DNA of 15,964 nt from UBA4582 sp964228885 (lineage in GTDB: Bacteria > Pseudomonadota > Gammaproteobacteria > Pseudomonadales > Azotimanducaceae): assembly GCA_964228885.1 (NCBI GenBank), contig CAXRCG010000230.1, positions 1-15,964 of the forward strand. Reading direction: 5' to 3'. Numbering within the stretch: position 1 is the first letter of the stretch; each line of letters starts with the position of its first letter. The position numbers and the translations under genes were made by a program. Positions 8,092 to 15,133 of this stretch are shown here, piece by piece. A model generated the notes under the pieces. The model ran no database searches. It saw nothing but the letters and a program-made list of their open reading frames with translations, and had not been told where the DNA came from.

Positions 8092-8121
8092 TTGAGTGCC
8101 TACGGAAATGCTGTTTATAAT
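8092..8121 (+). promoter_or_regulatory. Sigma-70 promoter for the CoA-transferase/peptidase operon
   Basis: TTGAGT (8092-8097) and a perfect TATAAT (8116-8121) are 18 bp apart, in the 83-bp gap after the cytochrome gene. Initiation near 8128 would give a leader of about 43 nt, with AAGG at 8156-8159 ahead of ATG 8171. This suggests the downstream operon is expressed independently of the cytochrome gene. Confidence 0.6.
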
Positions 8122-8170
8122 CCTCGGCACTTAAATTTTCCTTCACCGATCACGCAAGGTACAACTCACT

Positions 8171-9364
8171 ATGTCTAACCCTGAGGGCGCGCTAAGCGGC
8201 GTCCGCATTATCGATCTGACTGATGAACGCGGCATTTACGGTGCTAAACTCCTTGCCGACCTCGGCGCTGATGTCGTAAGGCCCGAGCCTCCAGCGGGTG
8301 ACCCTTTGAGGTCTAGAGGACCAAGACTGGCCGCGGCACCAGAAGATCAGCAATCACTATGGTTTGCATTTTTTGCTTCCAGCCGTCGTTTTTTTACCCT
8401 TGACCTGTCTACTGCCGAGGGTAACAACCAGCTTCAATCGCTGCTTGAACGCGCTTCGATTGTATTAACCTGCAAAGATGCCTTTGGTGTTAACGAAGCA
8501 AAACTGGATGAGGCGCTGGCAAAGCGTCCCGAGCTCATCGTCATTGACGTGACTTCCTTTGGCAACCAAGGACCTTGGGCAAATTACGTTTCATCGGACC
8601 TCGTTGATGGCGCCTTGGGTGGTGCAGCAGCGACAACCGGAGACGCTGACACTGCGCCACTCAAGTTTTTCGGTGAATTAAATTACATGACATCGGGCGC
8701 CTACACAGCCATTGCCGCGCTGTCAGCACTACACCACACAAGAACTACCGGTGAGGGCCAACGCGTCAATGTACCGGTACAACAGTGTATTGCCTCGTGC
8801 CTTGAACACGTGCTTATGTTTTATTCATACAATGAGCAATTCGCCTCAAGCAACGGACCCATCTTGCCGCGACGGGGCAGTTTACACTGGTCCAACGCTT
8901 ATCAGGTCATGCAAGCAAAAGGCGGGTCGATCATGATTACACCCACCCCTAATATAGAGGCACAACTCACTTGGCTGATAGAAGAGGATGCTTTTGAGGA
9001 TTTGCTTGACCCCATGTATATGGAGCCTGAAAACGTTCAACTCCTTATCCAAAGAATCATGGAAGTGCTAACCAAATGGGCCGGAGAGAAGGACGTCGAA
9101 GCACTCTTTTTAGCCGCACAGGAACGGCACTCGCCCTATGGCTGGGTACTTCCGATAGAAAAGGTCGCAGATAATCCTCAGCTAGCGTTCAGGGAATGGT
9201 GGCAGGATTATAAAATCGGAGCAGAGACAATCAAAGGCCCCGGAGCTCCCTATCACTTGAGTGAAAACCCTTGGCAACTGAAACATCATGGCCATTTGGA
9301 TGATAATACGGACGATATTCTGAAGGAAATCGGCTGGACAGACGCTCGAGGTAACCAATCATGA
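8171..9364 (+). CDS. CaiB/BaiF (class III) CoA-transferase family protein, catalytic Asp not conserved
   Basis: A 397-residue protein of the CaiB/BaiF (formyl-CoA transferase-like) family, which moves CoA between carboxylic acids in the cytoplasm. Family landmarks include SGVRIIDLTDERG at 9-21, KLLADLGADVVRPEPPAGDP at 26-45, a GNQGPW motif at 131-136 and TGEGQRVNVPVQQ at 193-205. The region that normally carries the catalytic aspartate reads FFGELNYMTSGAYTAIAALS. When aligned to the downstream partner on the shared glycine, the aspartate position is Tyr172. It therefore probably cannot form the aspartyl-CoA intermediates alone and may be the non-catalytic subunit of a heteromer. Its stop overlaps the next start in ATGA, indicating translational coupling. 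Promoter and AAGG ribosome site are visible upstream. Substrate unknown. Confidence 0.9.
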   Translation: MSNPEGALSGVRIIDLTDERGIYGAKLLADLGADVVRPEPPAGDPLRSRGPRLAAAPEDQQSLWFAFFASSRRFFTLDLSTAEGNNQLQSLLERASIVLTCKDAFGVNEAKLDEALAKRPELIVIDVTSFGNQGPWANYVSSDLVDGALGGAAATTGDADTAPLKFFGELNYMTSGAYTAIAALSALHHTRTTGEGQRVNVPVQQCIASCLEHVLMFYSYNEQFASSNGPILPRRGSLHWSNAYQVMQAKGGSIMITPTPNIEAQLTWLIEEDAFEDLLDPMYMEPENVQLLIQRIMEVLTKWAGEKDVEALFLAAQERHSPYGWVLPIEKVADNPQLAFREWWQDYKIGAETIKGPGAPYHLSENPWQLKHHGHLDDNTDDILKEIGWTDARGNQS

Positions 9365-10575
9365 GCAGACCTCTTGATGGCATTCGAATACTCGATTTTA
9401 CCCACGTGCTTGCGGGCCCCTTTGCTACCCGCATACTAGGAGACATGGGCGCGGACGTGGTCAAAGTAAATTCAATAGATCGCGCAACCGGCGTCAACCT
9501 TGCAACTCATCCCTACTTCTTGCAATTCAATCGTAGCAAGCGCTCTCTCGCCTTAGATATGGCTCAAGAGTCAAGCCGTGCACTCAGCCGGAAGCTCTGC
9601 GATGAAGCTGACATCGTCATTAACAACTTTTCCGTTGGTGTACTAAAAAGATGGGGCATTGATTTCGACACAGTAGCAGAAACCAATGCAGGCGCAATCT
9701 ATGCTGAAATGTCTGGCATGGGAGACACAGGCCCATGGTCAAAGTTTGTAACTTACGCGCCGACGATCCATGCTCTATCGGGACTCACACACCTGAACGG
9801 CGTACCAGGACGAGAAGATATTGGCCTGGGTTTTTCTTACAACGACCATCAAGCAGGTTTACATGCCGTTGTCGCAATTTTAGCCGCGCTAGAAGCCCGC
9901 AACCGAACGGGCAAAGGGCAACGAATCGACATGTCCCAGTTCGAGGTTGGGGTTAACTTCTCGGGCCCCTCATTACTCGACTGGTTTGCTAACGGCAATG
10001 CAGCAAGACCGACTGGAAACAAGCTACCCTACGATCATGCGGCACCTCACAATTGCTACAAATGTGCGGACACAATCGATGACAGTATTGAAAACGAACG
10101 CTGGGTCGCCATTGCCTGCATGGACGAAAATCAATGGCAGGCTTTCAAAAAAGTCATGGGCAATCCTGACTGGGCGAACAGACCGCAATACAACAGTGCT
10201 GCCGAAAGAGTCAACGCAACCAATGAGCTCGATCAGGCGATATCCGCGTGGACTCAGGATCTTGACGCCGCGGAAGTGATGGAACAGTGCCAGCGTGCCG
10301 GTGTGCCAGCGGGGATTGTGCAAAATGGCGTGGACCTGATAGAGAACGATCCACAATTAGCAGCATATGATTTCTTTCAAACCATGGACGGCGAGCATCC
10401 GGAATATGGCAGCATGATCGGAGACCGACTGCCGCTGTATTTTAGTGCAACGCCGTGTGATGACTATCCACGCACACGAGAACTTGGCGAAGACAACGCT
10501 TCTGTTTTAGCAGATTGGCTTCAAATGTCACCTGAGGAATATCAAGCAAAAAACGAAAGCGGTATTTTCAGATAA
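9361..10575 (+). CDS. CaiB/BaiF (class III) CoA-transferase, catalytic subunit
   Basis: A 404-residue CaiB/BaiF CoA-transferase, normal length. It opens with the classic LDGIRILDFTHVLAGPFATR (residues 5-24), then ILGDMGADVVKV at 25-36, FNRSKRSLALDM at 56-67, GDTGPW at 121-126 and TGKGQRIDMSQFE at 183-195. Asp162 in SYNDHQAG sits where formyl-CoA transferase has catalytic Asp169, so this copy looks active. It overlaps the preceding paralogue by 4 bp (ATGA), with GAGG about 9 nt before the start. The layout resembles two-subunit class III transferases such as benzylsuccinate CoA-transferase BbsEF, though no aromatic-degradation genes are here and the substrate is not inferable. The S9 peptidase gene follows after 19 bp. 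Confidence 0.93.
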   Translation: MSRPLDGIRILDFTHVLAGPFATRILGDMGADVVKVNSIDRATGVNLATHPYFLQFNRSKRSLALDMAQESSRALSRKLCDEADIVINNFSVGVLKRWGIDFDTVAETNAGAIYAEMSGMGDTGPWSKFVTYAPTIHALSGLTHLNGVPGREDIGLGFSYNDHQAGLHAVVAILAALEARNRTGKGQRIDMSQFEVGVNFSGPSLLDWFANGNAARPTGNKLPYDHAAPHNCYKCADTIDDSIENERWVAIACMDENQWQAFKKVMGNPDWANRPQYNSAAERVNATNELDQAISAWTQDLDAAEVMEQCQRAGVPAGIVQNGVDLIENDPQLAAYDFFQTMDGEHPEYGSMIGDRLPLYFSATPCDDYPRTRELGEDNASVLADWLQMSPEEYQAKNESGIFR

Positions 10576-10594
10576 CCCCCTTTATAACCCTGAT

Positions 10595-12541
10595 GTGCAA
10601 ATGACGGATACAGATATGAAATCAAAGCTCGGCTCTTGGCGTTCTCCGATCACTAGCGAACTGATAGTCGCTGACACCATTGGGATCTCTTCTTCTAGCT
10701 GGCATCAAGGTGCTTTGTTCTGGGTTGAATCTCGTCCTCAGGAAGCAGGCCGCAACGTGCTAGTAAGACGAAATGAAGATGGCACCGAAAGAGAGATTAA
10801 CCCTGCGCCTTACAACATTCGTACCCGTGTTCATGAATATGGCGGTGGCGCGTGGCTACTGTATGAAGGTGCTCTGTACTTTTCCAACTTCGCCGATCAG
10901 CAGATTTATGTTCAATCACTCGATGATGACACACCTTCACAACTTACGAATGTGGAGGGTTTACGCTTTGCTAACGGTTGTATTGATGCGAAAAGAAACA
11001 GAATGATCTGCGTGATTGAAGACCACCGCGCTGAAGGCGGTGCGGAAAATTATCTCGGCGCTGTCGATCTTGAATCTGGAAGTATCTCCGTTCTTACTCA
11101 CGGGCACGACTTTTATTCATCACCCGCTATCAGCCCCAACGGTGAAAGAATCACTTTCATGAGCTGGAACCATCCAGACATGCCTTGGGATGAGACAGTC
11201 ATTTGGACCTCAGATCTGACTGAAAATGGCGCGTTGTCGGAACCTGTCAAGGTCGCCGGAGGTAAAAAGGGAACACAGAAAATATCGGCCCAACAACCAA
11301 TTTTCTCCCCCTCTGGTGACTTGTTTTTCATTTCTGACGAATCCGGTTGGTGGAACATTTACCGTCAGGGTACAAACGAGAGCATATGCCCCATGGAGGC
11401 TGAATTTGGCGGTCCTCATTGGATATTTGGCATGCACTCCTACGACTTCCTCAGCGCTAGCCGGCTTGTATGCAACTACGGTACGGACAATGTAAGTCGT
11501 TTAGCAACACTAGACATTGCGTCAGGTGTGCTTGAGGACATCCCTTTGCCTTATACTGATCTGGGCGGCATATCGCTTAATGGCGAGACATTGACTACAG
11601 TCGCGGCTTCACCAGTTACATTTCCCGAGTTGATCACCGTCGATCTGAATCAAGGAAGTCATCAGATTTTCAAACAATCAACCACACGGACGCTTGATCA
11701 AGGGTACTTTTCAGTGCCGGAAACAATTTCATTTCCAACAGCTAGCGATCAAATCGCACATGGCTTCTATTATCCGCCTGCAAATAAGGACTACCAAGCC
11801 ACTGACGAGGAAGCGCCACCGCTCGTTGTCATGATGCACGGAGGCCCTACCGGTGCAACGCATAGTGTACTGAATCTGAAAACGCAATTCTGGACCAGCC
11901 GCGGCTTTGCTGTCCTTGACCTAAATTATCGAGGTTCAACCGGTTATGGACGCGACTATCGCGACAGACTTTTCAAACGATGGGGCATTGTTGATGTTGA
12001 AGATGCAGACTATGGTGCTAGATATTTAGTGCAACAAGGAAAAGCTGATGGCGACCGGCTAGCAATTCGCGGCGGCAGCGCTGGAGGGTACACGACGCTT
12101 TCAGCACTCACTTTTACTAATACATTTAAAGCCGGAGCCAGTCACTTCGGCGTGGGCGACCTCGAAGCCCTTGCCAAAGACACACATAAATTCGAAGCCC
12201 GCTATCTTGACAGCATGATTGGTGCCTATCCGCAAGAAATCGAAACCTATGAGGCGAGATCTCCGATAAACCACGTTGATCAGATGGCCAGCCCCTGCAT
12301 CTTTTTTCAAGGCCTAGAAGACAAAGTCGTCCCTCCAAATCAGGCAGAGACAATGGTTGCAGCGCTAACTGAAAAAGGGGTGCCTGTCGCCTATGTACCC
12401 TTTGAAGGGGAACAACACGGGTTTCGTATCGCTGAGAATATCAAGCGATGTCTTGATCTCGAATTATACTTTTATGGTCGCGTATTTGGTTTTAACCCAG
12501 CGGATGATATTGAACCCATTGTAATCATAAATCTCGATTAG
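10595..12541 (+). CDS. S9 family serine peptidase (prolyl oligopeptidase/acylaminoacyl-peptidase type)
   Basis: A 648-residue two-domain peptidase without signal peptide, probably cytoplasmic, removing or cutting short peptides or modified N-termini. An N-terminal beta-propeller occupies about residues 25-370, with repeated blade motifs such as SSPAISPNGERITFMSW (175-191) and QPIFSPSGDLFFISDESGWW (234-253). The C-terminal alpha/beta hydrolase domain has the oxyanion motif HGGP at 415-418, nucleophile Ser495 in GGSAGGY, Asp576 in GLEDKVVP and His608 in GEQHGF. Length and order suit the S9C group. The start is uncertain: GTG 10595, ATG 10601 and ATG 10616 are in frame and none has a good ribosome site. 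The gene lies 19 bp behind the CoA-transferase pair and probably shares their transcript; the functional link is not evident. Confidence 0.93.
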   Translation: MQMTDTDMKSKLGSWRSPITSELIVADTIGISSSSWHQGALFWVESRPQEAGRNVLVRRNEDGTEREINPAPYNIRTRVHEYGGGAWLLYEGALYFSNFADQQIYVQSLDDDTPSQLTNVEGLRFANGCIDAKRNRMICVIEDHRAEGGAENYLGAVDLESGSISVLTHGHDFYSSPAISPNGERITFMSWNHPDMPWDETVIWTSDLTENGALSEPVKVAGGKKGTQKISAQQPIFSPSGDLFFISDESGWWNIYRQGTNESICPMEAEFGGPHWIFGMHSYDFLSASRLVCNYGTDNVSRLATLDIASGVLEDIPLPYTDLGGISLNGETLTTVAASPVTFPELITVDLNQGSHQIFKQSTTRTLDQGYFSVPETISFPTASDQIAHGFYYPPANKDYQATDEEAPPLVVMMHGGPTGATHSVLNLKTQFWTSRGFAVLDLNYRGSTGYGRDYRDRLFKRWGIVDVEDADYGARYLVQQGKADGDRLAIRGGSAGGYTTLSALTFTNTFKAGASHFGVGDLEALAKDTHKFEARYLDSMIGAYPQEIETYEARSPINHVDQMASPCIFFQGLEDKVVPPNQAETMVAALTEKGVPVAYVPFEGEQHGFRIAENIKRCLDLELYFYGRVFGFNPADDIEPIVIINLD

Positions 12542-12609
12542 TATTAAAAATCAAGGTGTGCTTTAGTTCAGAGTGATTCGGAAACACGGTAATCAAAATA
12601 AGGAAATTC

Positions 12610-12721
12610 TCTCCCCTGCGGATACTTCGGAGACGCAAGTCTGGGGCCAGCTTTTGACGAGACCCAGAAGGCAGAAAAAGTACTTTGCCTCGGAAAGTTG
12701 GCCTGCGAAAGGCCGCTCAAC
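12610..12721 (+). other. Hairpin-rich spacer upstream of the GreA/GreB-like gene
   Basis: The 12542-12799 spacer has no credible gene; a 76-codon open frame at 12573-12803 resembles nothing I know. It holds four successive short inverted repeats: TCTCC/GGAGA (12610-12614, 12629-12633), TCTGGG/CCCAGA (12640-12645, 12663-12668), GGCAgAA/TTTGCC (12670-12676, 12684-12689) and GTTGGCC/GGCCgctCAAC (12697-12703, 12711-12721). Short stems like these are common by chance, so a structured leader or small RNA is only a suggestion. Confidence 0.2.
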
Positions 12722-12799
12722 GGTTAGAACGTACTGGACACGCTTCATCTTTGAACCCGTATATACGCAGTGCGACTGGCACGCGCAATCAATGCCGAC

Positions 12800-13282
12800 A
12801 TGATCGACAAAAACCAACTGATTTTGCAGATCATTGCTGACCTAAACGCCGCTATTAATACAGCGCTGGCTGCCGCAGACGATGCGCGGACGACCGCAAC
12901 TAACAAGGAAAACGTTGCCGAAAACCGATACGACACATTGGGACTCGAGGCTGCATATCTTGCCCATGGACAATCAGAGCGGGTGATGCAGCTCAACGCA
13001 GCCCTCGAAGCATTTGAGAACCTAATTGTAGAGCCTAACAATCACTCCGTTGTCATGATTGGCTCGCTAGTCACGCTGCTAGATGATTCCAACGCTCAAC
13101 GTGACGTATTCATTGGACCCACTGCTGGGGGACAGGTCATCAATTTTGCAAGCATGCAGATCACAATCATTACTCAGCAATCCCCCTTGGGTTGCGCATT
13201 ATCCGGAGCAACTTGCGAAGATGAAATTTCCGCCGAAATTGCGGGCAAACGGGTAAATTACACAATTACTTCACTTTGTTAA
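12800..13282 (+). CDS. GreA/GreB-like transcription elongation factor family protein
   Basis: A protein of 160 residues from ATG 12800; a GTG at 12770 would add ten residues, but relatives begin with a short MDK-like start that matches MIDKNQL here. Residues about 1-75 form a predicted helical hairpin. TATNKENVAENRYDTLGLEA at 32-51 echoes the acidic tip region of Gre factors, with Glu37, Glu41 and Asp45 as possible tip acids. Residues 80-160 resemble the C-terminal FKBP-like domain, with SPLGCALSGATCEDEI at 128-143 in place of the usual SPLGxALLGxxxGDEV motif. True Gre factors rescue backtracked RNA polymerase by stimulating transcript cleavage; whether this shorter relative does so is unknown. 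No strong ribosome site is seen at either start, and the spacer before it is rich in small hairpins. Confidence 0.75.
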   Translation: MIDKNQLILQIIADLNAAINTALAAADDARTTATNKENVAENRYDTLGLEAAYLAHGQSERVMQLNAALEAFENLIVEPNNHSVVMIGSLVTLLDDSNAQRDVFIGPTAGGQVINFASMQITIITQQSPLGCALSGATCEDEISAEIAGKRVNYTITSLC

Positions 13283-13412
13283 TAACTGCCCGCTATCGCT
13301 GCGATATCTTTTGACAAATGATCTGGCGGCAATAACTGATAATGATATATTAGCTGCTGATGCAATTTTCCAATAACCTGATCTTCAAAACAAAATACAA
13401 AGAGCAATGACA

Positions 13413-14162
13413 ATGAATGAATTCGACTTAACAGGCAAAGTAGCCGTCGTCACTGGCGGGGGACAAGGGATTGGTGAAGGCATCGCTAAAAGTATGGCAG
13501 GCGCTGGCGCAGCAGTCATCGTCGCATCACGATCAAAGGACAAAATCGAACGTGTTACCGAAGAGATCCGAACCGCTGGCGGTAAGGCGCTAGCAGTGCC
13601 TGCGGACGTCACAGACCGCAGCGCGCTGATCAATCTGGCGGAAACCGCCATCAGCGAATTCGGCGGCCTTCATTGCTGGGTAAACAACGCTGGCGGATCG
13701 CCCGTGAGGACGGCATTGAGCGAGCTCCCCGACGAAGAGTGGGACGCATGTCTTGATCTTAATCTAACCGCAGTTTGGAAAGGTTCCGTAGTCGCATTTG
13801 AGCATATGCAGGCGGGGGGAAGCATTATTCAAATTTCTTCACCGGCGGGCGATCGCGCCGTTCCGGGCAGTGGGCACTATGGCGCGGCCAAAGCAGCAGT
13901 CAATAGTTTAACAAAAACGCTGTCGCTGGAATTTGCCCCCAACGTCACCGTCAACGGTATTTCACCGGGATATATTCCCACCGAGGTGATGATGACAGCA
14001 CTACAAACCGACGAAGAAGCATTGGCGGAAATGGCGCAAGCGCGTATTCCTCTAAAGCGTCTCGGCAAACCCAAAGATATAGGCTCTGCTGCTATTTACC
14101 TAGCCAGCGAGGCAGGCAGTTGGGTAACCGGTCAAACGTTAATCGTTGCCGGCGGAATTTGA
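13413..14162 (+). CDS. Short-chain dehydrogenase/reductase (classical SDR)
   Basis: A classical NAD(P)-dependent SDR. Numbering from an upstream in-frame ATG at 13407 (251 residues), the Rossmann motif TGGGQGIG is at 16-23, NNAG at 93-96, catalytic Ser145 in ISSPAG, and Tyr158-xxx-Lys162 in HYGAAK; PGYIPTE at 187-193 and the C-terminal GQTLIVAGG tail are also standard. ATG 13413, giving MNEFDLTGK (249 residues), is preferred because AAAGAG lies 8 nt before it but only 2 nt before 13407. ASRS at 40-43 after the second strand, with Arg42 in place of an acidic residue, hints at NADP preference. FabG-like enzymes look similar, but no fatty-acid genes are adjacent and the substrate is unknown. The upstream gap has TTGACA at 13311 with no well-placed -10. 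Confidence 0.93.
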   Translation: MNEFDLTGKVAVVTGGGQGIGEGIAKSMAGAGAAVIVASRSKDKIERVTEEIRTAGGKALAVPADVTDRSALINLAETAISEFGGLHCWVNNAGGSPVRTALSELPDEEWDACLDLNLTAVWKGSVVAFEHMQAGGSIIQISSPAGDRAVPGSGHYGAAKAAVNSLTKTLSLEFAPNVTVNGISPGYIPTEVMMTALQTDEEALAEMAQARIPLKRLGKPKDIGSAAIYLASEAGSWVTGQTLIVAGGI

Positions 14163-14221
14163 CCCAATCAGCGAGCACCGAGCACGATAATGGGGGTATT
14201 TGAAGCAATCGCTACCTTGGT

Positions 14222-14237
14222 AACCCCAATTTGGGTT
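14222..14237. promoter_or_regulatory. Near-perfect palindrome after the SDR gene
   Basis: AACCCCAATTTGGGTT pairs over 16 bp with a single mismatched pair. Its CCCAAT/TTGGG half-sites resemble those of the candidate operator near 14420, in the opposite arrangement. It could be a second regulator site or a hairpin ending the SDR transcript, though no T-run follows. Confidence 0.3.
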
Positions 14238-14302
14238 GTCTATAAAATTAACGATTTCTAAGGTCAAATTTGCAACGGTTGAGTAAGGTGAAATAATTTT
14301 GA

Positions 14303-14314
14303 TGATCGCGATCA
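14303..14314. promoter_or_regulatory. 12-bp perfect palindrome upstream of the TetR-type gene
   Basis: TGATCGCGATCA is fully self-complementary, contains two GATC sites and lies about 130 bp before the regulator start. Such palindromes arise by chance a few times per window; it is noted for its place in a 279-bp promoter spacer that holds two other inverted repeats. Confidence 0.25.
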
Positions 14315-14407
14315 CTATCTCCTCGTTTTAAATCTCTTATTCGCTCGACGTCGCTAACGCGCAAGCAACTATTAAGTACTTGTTTTAAACGCCAACATTG
14401 CATGCTA

Positions 14408-14430
14408 TATTGGGACCATTAATCCCAATA
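14408..14430. promoter_or_regulatory. Candidate operator of the TetR-type regulator
   Basis: TATTGGGA-N7-TCCCAATA is a perfect 8-bp inverted repeat spanning 23 bp and ending 11 bp before the regulator's GTG. Its left arm overlaps a TATATT element (14406-14411) that could be a -10 box. TetR dimers usually bind inverted repeats of about this size in their own promoter, so autorepression is the simplest reading. Confidence 0.55.
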
Positions 14431-14441
14431 GTTTTGTTAAA

Positions 14442-15047
14442 GTGTCTAAACAAAATATAGCAACCAACGACAAACCCAAACTGGATGGCCGCAATCTGCG
14501 CGCAGAGAAAAACCGAAAGCTGGTTGCTGAGGCATTCTTGAAGTTGCTGATGGACGGAGAAAGCCATCCCACTGCGCAAATGATCTCAAAACGGTCCGGC
14601 GTGTCGACAAGTACTTTGTTTCGCCTTTATGAAGATTTAGAAGCCATTCATATCGCAGTATTAACCGATCGAGTCGAGCAGCTACGGGAGTATTTTGTGG
14701 ATGTTCCCATCCAGCTACCATTGAGTGAGCGCGTTAGGCAACTTGTGAAGTTGCGATCAAACTTTTACGAAAAAGTAAGTAACGTGAGGCGTTACGCGGT
14801 GGCTCGCAGGAGCGTTTCGAAATTACTTGATAACCTCCTTAGCAAAAACGAGAAATGGTTTTATTCTCAGGTCCGGCGGCTGTTTGCTGCCGAAATGTCT
14901 GAATTAGAACAAGCTGCTGATGTGTTACTCGGTATTGATAATATGACTAGTTGGGAAAGCTGGGAGCGGTTACGTACAGTCCAGAAACTGCCTGTGAAAC
15001 GAGCGAAAGCGGTGGTTGAATGCACTCTAATGAAATTGTTGGGATAA
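14442..15047 (+). CDS. TetR/AcrR family transcriptional regulator
   Basis: A 201-residue protein with an N-terminal TetR-type helix-turn-helix at about residues 16-68: NRKLVAEAFLKLL, then TAQMISKRSGVSTSTLFRLY at 44-63, which is the recognition-helix region. The all-helical C-terminal domain has no recognisable ligand signature. The start is GTG at 14442; the frame is open back to 14376 with no in-frame ATG, and no good Shine-Dalgarno is seen. A perfect inverted repeat ends 11 bp upstream, suggesting self-regulation. The monooxygenase gene follows 86 bp later on the same strand, so it is the likeliest target or co-transcribed gene. The SDR gene ends 279 bp upstream and could also be affected by sites in the spacer. 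Confidence 0.85.
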   Translation: MSKQNIATNDKPKLDGRNLRAEKNRKLVAEAFLKLLMDGESHPTAQMISKRSGVSTSTLFRLYEDLEAIHIAVLTDRVEQLREYFVDVPIQLPLSERVRQLVKLRSNFYEKVSNVRRYAVARRSVSKLLDNLLSKNEKWFYSQVRRLFAAEMSELEQAADVLLGIDNMTSWESWERLRTVQKLPVKRAKAVVECTLMKLLG

Positions 15048-15133
15048 GAGTCTAGCTTGACTGATGAGTCGGTTCTGAGCATTGTGTTTATAAGGTTTAG
15101 CATTAGCGAGATTGAGAGAGGGGGGAGAAGCAA

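Noticed and set aside
8092..8133. Inverted repeat TTGAGTGCC/GGCACTTAA as a terminator for the cytochrome gene
   Set aside because: The loop is 25 nt and no T-run follows; the same bases make a better -35/-10 promoter, which I prefer.
12573..12803. 76-codon open frame in the spacer before the Gre-like gene
   Set aside because: No recognisable motif, no ribosome site, overlaps the start of the real gene; composition looks random.
13311..13343. TTGACA with GATAAT as an SDR promoter
   Set aside because: The spacing is 21 bp, too long for a normal sigma-70 promoter, and no better-placed -10 is visible.
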